Part shown: piece after piece, positions 57,937-64,000 of the stretch | Position numbering within the stretch: position 1 is the first letter of the stretch | How the letters are laid out: every line of letters starts with the position of its first letter | Source: Eunapius fragilis | Taxonomy: Eukaryota; Porifera; Demospongiae; Spongillida; Spongillidae | Assembly (NCBI GenBank): GCA_963681505.1 | Contig: OY811974.1 | Coordinates: forward strand, 5,159,552-5,223,551 | DNA length: 64,000 bases | Direction: 5' to 3' | Notes under the pieces: model-generated | What the model saw: the letters and a program-made list of their open reading frames with translations, nothing else | Database searches by the model: none | Told to the model about the DNA's origin: nothing | Made by a program: the position numbers and the translations under genes

Positions 57937-60900
57937 TTACTCCCCCTTTTACAAGAGTGTGTCCTCGCACTGCTTTTTCAAGCAAAGTGATCTTCATCTT
58001 GTATGGTCTCAGGAATTTTAACTGGATCACCATAGCACATGGGAGGCCTTCTGACTCTGATTGAACGTCATGGTCGTGGAAGATCTGGAACTAGTTCAAT
58101 GACAGGTTGTCTATCCTCAGGCTCAGGTTGTATATTCTCAGGCTCCATTGGTACAATAGTAGGTTGAATATCTTCATTGTGATCACCAGCGTTAGGCAGA
58201 GCACCCACAGGATCTGTTGGCAGTCTTGGTGTGCATGGCCATAGGATAACCTCAGGTGGTGGCTGTGATTCAGCCTCTGCTGAGGCAGGCATTAACCGGT
58301 TAAAATACACCACTTTCTGCCTTCTGGGGTTAGCACATTCTGCTATTCTGTACACAGTTGGCCTTAACACTTCCACAACCTTGAATGGCCCTTGCCATGG
58401 CTTGTGAAACTTTTTGGAGTATCCTCGACCAACTGCTTGAGTGTGGAGAAATACAAAGTCACTAACTGCATATGTCTTCCCTCTCACTCCTTTATCATAA
58501 TACTCTATCTGTCGTTGCTGCTGAATTTCCATGTATTTCAGGACTCGTGCACGAGCTTGCTGCATTCTATTCTTCAGTACCGCAGCATATTGTGAGGGAT
58601 TTTCAACTGCACCTGGAATAGAGAACAACACATCTTCAGGAAGACGAGGGTCATGACCAAACATCAATACAAATGGTGTGGGTCCAGTTGTGCATGATGA
58701 CTAGTCCTGTAGGTTAGCAACAGAGTTGAGAAAGGTCTCACTCCTGTTCATCCTCCCTCACCGCTATACTCAACATGCCAATTAAAGTTCTGTTGAACCT
58801 GTCCACTAGGCCATCTGACTGTGGGTGGTATGCAATGGTGCGTGCTTTCTTGATGTCCAACAATGTGCATATTTCGTTTATGATCTTAGCTTCAAAGTTC
58901 TTCCCCTGGTCTGTATGGAAGGAATCTGGGACACCAAACCTACACACAAACTCATTATCCATTGCAACTCGCTGTAGGGGCCGCTGAGCTAAGCTGATTT
59001 CCAGAGGGGCCCTGGCTCTTCCTGGAGGTGCCTTACAGATGGCACACTTCCTACACCACATGTCCACATCATTTCTTTGACCTGACCAGAAAAATCGGGC
59101 ACGCACTTTTTGTAATGTTTTTGCTGCCCCCATGTGTCCACTCACCAGAGTACTATGCAGGCCTTCCAATACATTCTTAACCAAACTGGCTGGGAGTACA
59201 AGCTGAAGGTAACTACCCACCCCACCCCCTGGTATATCCTCCCATATGCAATGCAAAACCCCATCTCTCAAAGTGAGATACCTTCTCTGCACCCATAAAA
59301 AAAGATAGTTTTCAAGACACTCCGTTGGGGCATTTGTCCGGGAAGGTATTCCTCTCCAGACAGCTGATCATCTGATTTAGGTCATGGTCAGAACTCTGTT
59401 GAGCTTTAATCTCCTATTCAGTCCAAATTGGTAACATGAGGTGTGATACAGCATCACAGGGTAAGGTTGCCTCCTCTTTCTCTTCCTCCAGTCACACTGG
59501 CTGCACCTGCCATGTGATAACACATTAGCATTTGTGTGTCGCTTTCCTGCGTGGTGCACCACTGTAGTCAAACTAATAATACCTCTAACCAGCGGGCAAC
59601 TTGCCCCTCCTTGAATTTGTGTAGCCATTGCAGAGAATGATGGTCTATTCTTCCTCCCATAGAGGTAGGGCCGGAAATGGTGAGCAGCCCACACCAAGCC
59701 AAGCATCTCCCATCTTGTGGCACAATACTTCCTTTCTAACCTGCTTAAAGCCCTGCTGGCATATGCCAGTACCCGTTCTTCTCCAATAGTCATCTGAGAA
59801 AGCACAGCACTCAAACCATCCCCACTGGCATCTGTGTCTAAAACAAAATCCAAACTGAAGTCACGTAAATCAAGTATTGGTGATGACATGAGTAGTTTTT
59901 TTTAGCTCAAAAAATGCATTATTACACCCTTCAGTCCATACCCATTGTGCACCATTCTGAGTCACGGCATGCAAAGGGTATGCCAATTAAGCAAAACTCC
60001 TTACAAAACGTCCGAAATATGACGCAAAACCAAGGAAACGTTGGAGGTCAGCCTTATTCCATGGAATGGGCCAGTTGGCTACACATGATGTTTTTGCCGG
60101 ATCAGTCGTCATACCTTCACCTGAAATTATGTGACCGAGGTACTGCACGCTAGTCTATAGCAATCGGCACTTTTCTTCAGCCCCGCCCTATTCAAAAGTG
60201 CGAACACATCACTAAGCTGCTCTAAGTGCTTTTCAATCGACTTGCTAAAAATGATATCATTAAGATATATGAGACTCGTAGTCCAGTGCAGACCAGCGAT
60301 ATCTTGTTCCATGAGCCGCTGGAAGGTGGCAGGCACATTGCACAACCCAAACGGTTTCACGCAAAATTGGAAAAGCCCAAAGGGTGTCGCAAATCCCTCT
60401 CCCGACTGTCCACTACAACTTGCCAATAGCCGCTGGCCAAGTCTAAAGTTGAAAAGTAACAGGCTCCTCCCAAGGCTGCAACGTATCGTCTATCCTAGGA
60501 AGCGGTTGTGCATCTTTGCGCATAAGGTCATTAACCCGGCGGAAATCGACACAAAATCTAGTGCTACCGTCTTTCTTCTTTACTAATCCGATAGACGATG
60601 CCCATGGCCCACAACATGGCTCAATAATTCCCCGGGACAACATGTCATCAATTAACCCACGCAATTCTCCCTGTTGATGAAATGGCAGTCTTCGAGCAGG
60701 CTGGCTGACAGGAAGTGCATCTGACGCATCAATGCGATGGCCCAGCAGTTGGGGACAACCTAGATCATTATCATTTAAGGCGATGACGTCTTGGTACTTC
60801 CACAACAGTGCAGCCACTCTGTCCTGGATACCCGGCACCAGACTGGAAGTCATCTGACCAATAGTATCCTTGATGCCTGTTTAGGTCTAGACCGCTTGCG

Positions 60901-62876
60901 TGCAGGCTGTATCTTAGCACATTAAACAATAGAGTGCAACATACCTACCCTCACGTTTTCATGTACATGCAGTGACAGGTGAAAAACATGGGCTCATCAC
61001 CTGGACCATTGTGTGGTTGGCAACTGCATCTGTGATAGAATGAGCAACAAGAAGACCATATGCGTCCACAAACTCTTCACATGGCTCCACTACTAGCACC
61101 CCAGCTGCAGACTTACGTCCCGTCATCTTTTCAGGCAAACACATCTGACTGTTTGGTGGAACCGTTACCTTTTCACTCAGTGCAACAAAGCATACAGGGG
61201 TATTATGTTCAATACATACAGATGACACAAAATGTACAGGCCCTTTCTCTGTGAACATAATCTTCTATTGGAGATCTAAAACACAACCATGACGCATCAA
61301 AACATTCGCACCAAGTAGACACTCCTGGGATAGATTTTTTGCCACCAGTACTACATGGTCTTTTGACAAGGGATCCACTGCTATCTAGATGATGCATTGT
61401 CCAGTGATATCTAGCTTTCCTCCATTTGCAGCAACAACCATATGTACTGGTGCTTCCAATTGACAAGCACCTCCTGGTTTAGCCTCTACCCCTACGTCTT
61501 CCCTCACTAGCGTTACCGCAGAACCGGTATCGACTAATATGTCCGTATAACACGACCTTTAATGGAACCCTTAATCATTAAGGTGGAACTTACAACCGCT
61601 GAATCCACTGAACTCTTCTTCCCCGATGGACAATTTCTCTTCAAATGTCCTCGTTCTCCACAGTTCCAACAGACCGCACCTAGTTGCTTACGTGGATATT
61701 TTGAAGGGCGTCTTCGCCTATCATCCACACCCAAGCCTTGGCCAGGTTCCAACTGCTGGAGCTGCCTCTTTATCTGTTGGACGACTCCTGCACTTGCCTC
61801 CTCAGCCTCTCCACAGTCTTATCTTCCTCTCCGCGTTTGACAGTCGCAGCTATCTCCTTGAAGTCACCGTCACATTTTGTCGTCTCCTTTTCCACCGCCA
61901 ATGTTTCCTGAGCGCGTTGCGTATACAACCTCTTTTGCGCTATCTCTACAGCCAGGGGTGGCGGAAGGGGAAGGGAGGGGGGGAACGAGGGGGCTGTAGC
62001 CCTTCCAAATATGATGTGGGGGGGGGGGGGGGGGGGGGGGGGGCAGAGCCCCCCCATAATTGTGATACACCTTACTATGAATAAGCGTTAGCCGTGTGGT
62101 TCAAGTAATGTGATTCGCTGCCACACCTGCCAGTATGCCACTAATCGATTTAATTACCTGTCCAATTTCTTTGTTCGTCGGCAAATTCTGAGCAGCATGC
62201 AAGTTTATGAGTGTACGCGCAAATCTGTAATGAACATCATTGTCGCGTCGAACTTCAGCCCCCACCCCCCCCCCCCCCCCCACCCCATTTAAGTTCAGCT
62301 TCCTGCTGCGTCGCTAGCAAGGCGGCATAAACGCTTCCTCGACTGACTCGGGCATCTCTTTTATTCACGGTGTTCATTCCTCCCTGGAGGAATGAACAAA
62401 CTGGTTTCTTACCAATTCAAGACGTTGGTCAATGGTCCACCCGGGATATGCTCTATCTGCCAACATGCGCAAATGTCCGACATACTCTACAAGCTGTTCG
62501 CCTGAATTTTGCACGCGTCGCTGAAATTTCGCCTGCCATTCTAACTGGTTACCCTCCGGAGCGTACTGTGCTCGTAGACACTGCGTCACCTCCTTGTAGT
62601 TCTCCGAAGCCACCAGGCTTTGTTGTGAAACAAGCCTGAACGGACCCTCTGCCAGCAACGGAAGTAGCTCCTGTGTCCACCGTCTCTCTGGTATCTCAGC
62701 TTGTGTCACATACATCTCGAGACGAGTCAGCCACAACAAAAAGTCCGTCCTTCTGTAACGTGGGGGAGGCCTTAAGCTCATCTTTACCACTCTTACTTCC
62801 GGAATTAGCCGTGCCTTGCTATCGACCGAGCGCTCTGCCTTATCCATGGGTTCTGCCATTCTATTTCTGACACCAA
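57937..62876 (-). pseudogene. Decayed Ty3/Gypsy gag-pol (Gypsy-3), minus strand
   Basis: Read right to left: primer-binding region TTGGTGTCAGAAATAG beside the 5' LTR; gag from ATG at 62859 (MAEPMDKAERSVDSKAR) to an early stop near 62374; coiled-coil gag remainder near 61770-61955 past an inserted element; one CCHC knuckle (CWNCGERGHLKRNC, about 61670); protease VDTGSAVTLV with a stop soon after; RT with YLND instead of YLDD (about 60265); RNase H with VLDTDASGDG (about 59840); integrase in which about 45 residues after AMD are deleted and the catalytic Glu is Asp (GLVDRFNR); and a C-terminal KPWQGPFKVVE module. Related to Gypsy-1 and -2. Many frameshifts: not functional. Confidence 0.9.
61957..62290. 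mobile_element. G/C-run-bearing MITE-like insertion in Gypsy-3 gag
   Basis: About 330 bp that interrupts the gag frame between ATQQEAELK and EIAQKRLYTQ. One edge reads CCAGGGGTGGCGGAAGGG, resembling hAT MITE tips at 29184 and 32839. It contains runs of about 26 G (62018-62043) and about 18 C (62263-62281). The other edge and a target duplication are unclear. Confidence 0.5.
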
Positions 62877-62995
62877 TGTAATATAAACACATATGAGCAG
62901 TACAGTCAGACTGAATTACATAGCAATGTCTCACTTTTAAAAGTTCCATCATACAATATAAATGGCTAGTCAGCAGCTACAGTTAAATCATTACA
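62877..62995 (-). repeat. 5' LTR of Gypsy-3
   Basis: 119 bp, TGTAAT..ATTACA. Adjacent on the inner side to the TTGGTGTCAGAAATAG primer-binding region of the minus-strand element. Confidence 0.9.
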
Positions 62996-62996
62996 T

Positions 62997-63399
62997 GGGA
63001 CAGTTTACGCGAAACTGGCGTATCACGTTTATGTATATTTGAACGAGAAATGTGCAATTACTTTGCACAGTTGTATCTCCGTAACGGATCAAGTAAAAAT
63101 TAACGAACAGGACAAATCGATAGGTACAGGACCCCTCTGCGTATAAACCGAATTTGAAGTTAATTGAGATGTCCTGCCGAAAGATATGGCCAGTTTTAAT
63201 CCCAAGGGGTATCGGACGTTGCAACACTGCCACGAAGCTAATGCAAGAGCCCAAAATTTAGTTCACCAGAGAGAAATGATGTAGTATGAAGTGTTGAAAA
63301 TAGGAAGTCAATAGCATTTACGGTTCGGGAGATGTAGCGATTCATTTTTATAACTTTATATATATAAACGTGATACGTCAGTTTCGCGTGAACTGTCCC
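62997..63399. mobile_element. 403-bp MITE with 41-bp TIRs and ACAT duplication
   Basis: Ends GGGACAGTTTACGCGAAACT and the complement of GGGACAGTTCACGCGAAACT, inverted repeats matching at 38 of 41 positions. ACAT occurs on both sides (62993-62996 and 63400-63403). It inserted at the edge of the Gypsy-3 5' LTR. No transposase; superfamily not assigned (a 4-bp duplication). Confidence 0.85.
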
Positions 63400-63403
63400 A
63401 CAT

Positions 63404-64000
63404 TATCAATATAAAATTAATTCAGAACGTAAAACATCCATTTCAGATAGGCTTGGAACTTATAGATCTCAACGTATTACACAAAATAGGCGTTACATCA
63501 AAACACTTGCTGAAATTATTCTCTTATGTAGCCATCATGAGATTTCACTTCATCGTCAGATTGAAGATGAGTCTTCAATGAATTGGGGGAATTTCTTAGA
63601 AATACAGAACCTTGTTGCAAAGCACGATCCTGTTTTAAAAGATCAACTCAAGAATGGTCCAAAGAATGCAAATTATACATCTCCTGACATACAGAATTCT
63701 CTTATAGTGTTATGGCTGGAACAGTCCAAGAGTTGATCTATTCATCTGTACGTAAGGCAGATGCATATACTATCCTTGCAGATGAGACAAAGGACTGTAG
63801 TAAAAAGAAGCAGCTGGCCATTGTTGTGCATTATGTTGATGTTGAAGTACTGAAACTAATTGAGAATTTTTTTACCTATGTTGAGGCCATTGCTCTTGAT
63901 GCAAGTAGTCTTTCTGGGTTTACTCTTGATGCAGTAAGAAAGAACTAGTTGAATCCGGAACGTATGGTAAGTCAGGGATATGATGGTGCATCTGTCATGA
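63404..64000 (+). pseudogene. hAT transposase, ZMYM1-like, continuing past the window end
   Basis: After the MITE the plus strand gives NRRYIKTLAEIILLCSHHEI, GPKNANYTSPDIQNS, then GTVQELIYSSVRKADAYTIL and ADETKDCSKKKQLAIVVHYV (catalytic Asp region), a TAG near 63945, and SQGYDGASVM at the window end. The same order occurs in ZMYM1-like hAT transposases. It continues the reading begun at 57028-57822, so the two are halves of one element separated by Gypsy-3 and the MITE. Confidence 0.8.

Overview
This window is eukaryotic nuclear DNA, most likely from an invertebrate animal. It holds Ty3/Gypsy elements, hAT and CACTA-like DNA transposons, MITEs, minisatellites, and spliceosomal GT..AG introns whose phases join in frame. 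No rRNA, tRNA, bacterial operon or CRISPR array is visible. The mixture of ZMYM1-like hAT transposases, short introns and frequent TACATGTA words would suit a sponge or another early-branching metazoan, but I cannot fix the taxon from sequence alone. Almost everything recognisable is a mobile element or a satellite; host coding sequence is limited to a few isolated exon candidates.

Layout. 1-4.64 kb: an open Gypsy gag-pol frame with its 3' LTR, inserted precisely in the loop of a fold-back element (FB-A copy 1). 5.4-9.4 kb: a 181-bp satellite present as two arrays in opposite orientation. 9.4-11.9 kb: fragments, including a Ulp1-type protease motif. 11.9-14.2 kb: a broken second Gypsy copy. 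15.2-16.6 kb: FB-B copy 1. 16.9-22.4 kb: three tandem-repeat families, including 21 exon-like units of 143-158 bp. 22.5-25.5 kb: a CACTA-like transposase gene on the minus strand, with a divergent multi-exon accessory gene that appears twice (25.5-26.4 kb partial, 30.1-31.7 kb complete but with stops). 26.9-33 kb: MITEs, a 43-bp minisatellite, and candidate host terminal exons. 38-39.9 kb: a third Gypsy lineage on the minus strand, cut at a TTAA site. 42.5 kb: a palindromic MITE. 44.1, 47.1 and 49.9 kb: FB-A copies 2 and 3 and FB-B copy 2. 53.5-55 kb: a hAT pseudogene. 55.4-56.2 kb: an 858-bp palindrome. 57-64 kb: a hAT element interrupted by a decayed Gypsy element, which carries or abuts further MITE insertions.

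The strongest unexplained signal is the FB-A/FB-B fold-back superfamily. Each element has a 130-134-bp inverted repeat around a 25-nt loop at one end, a tail with a GAA-rich short reading frame, and a small hairpin at the other end. In three of the four copies whose hairpin is complete in the window the arms are perfect, yet the arms differ between copies, so every difference is mirrored. The loop is inverted between the two FB-B copies. This points to arm-to-arm conversion or hairpin-templated copying.
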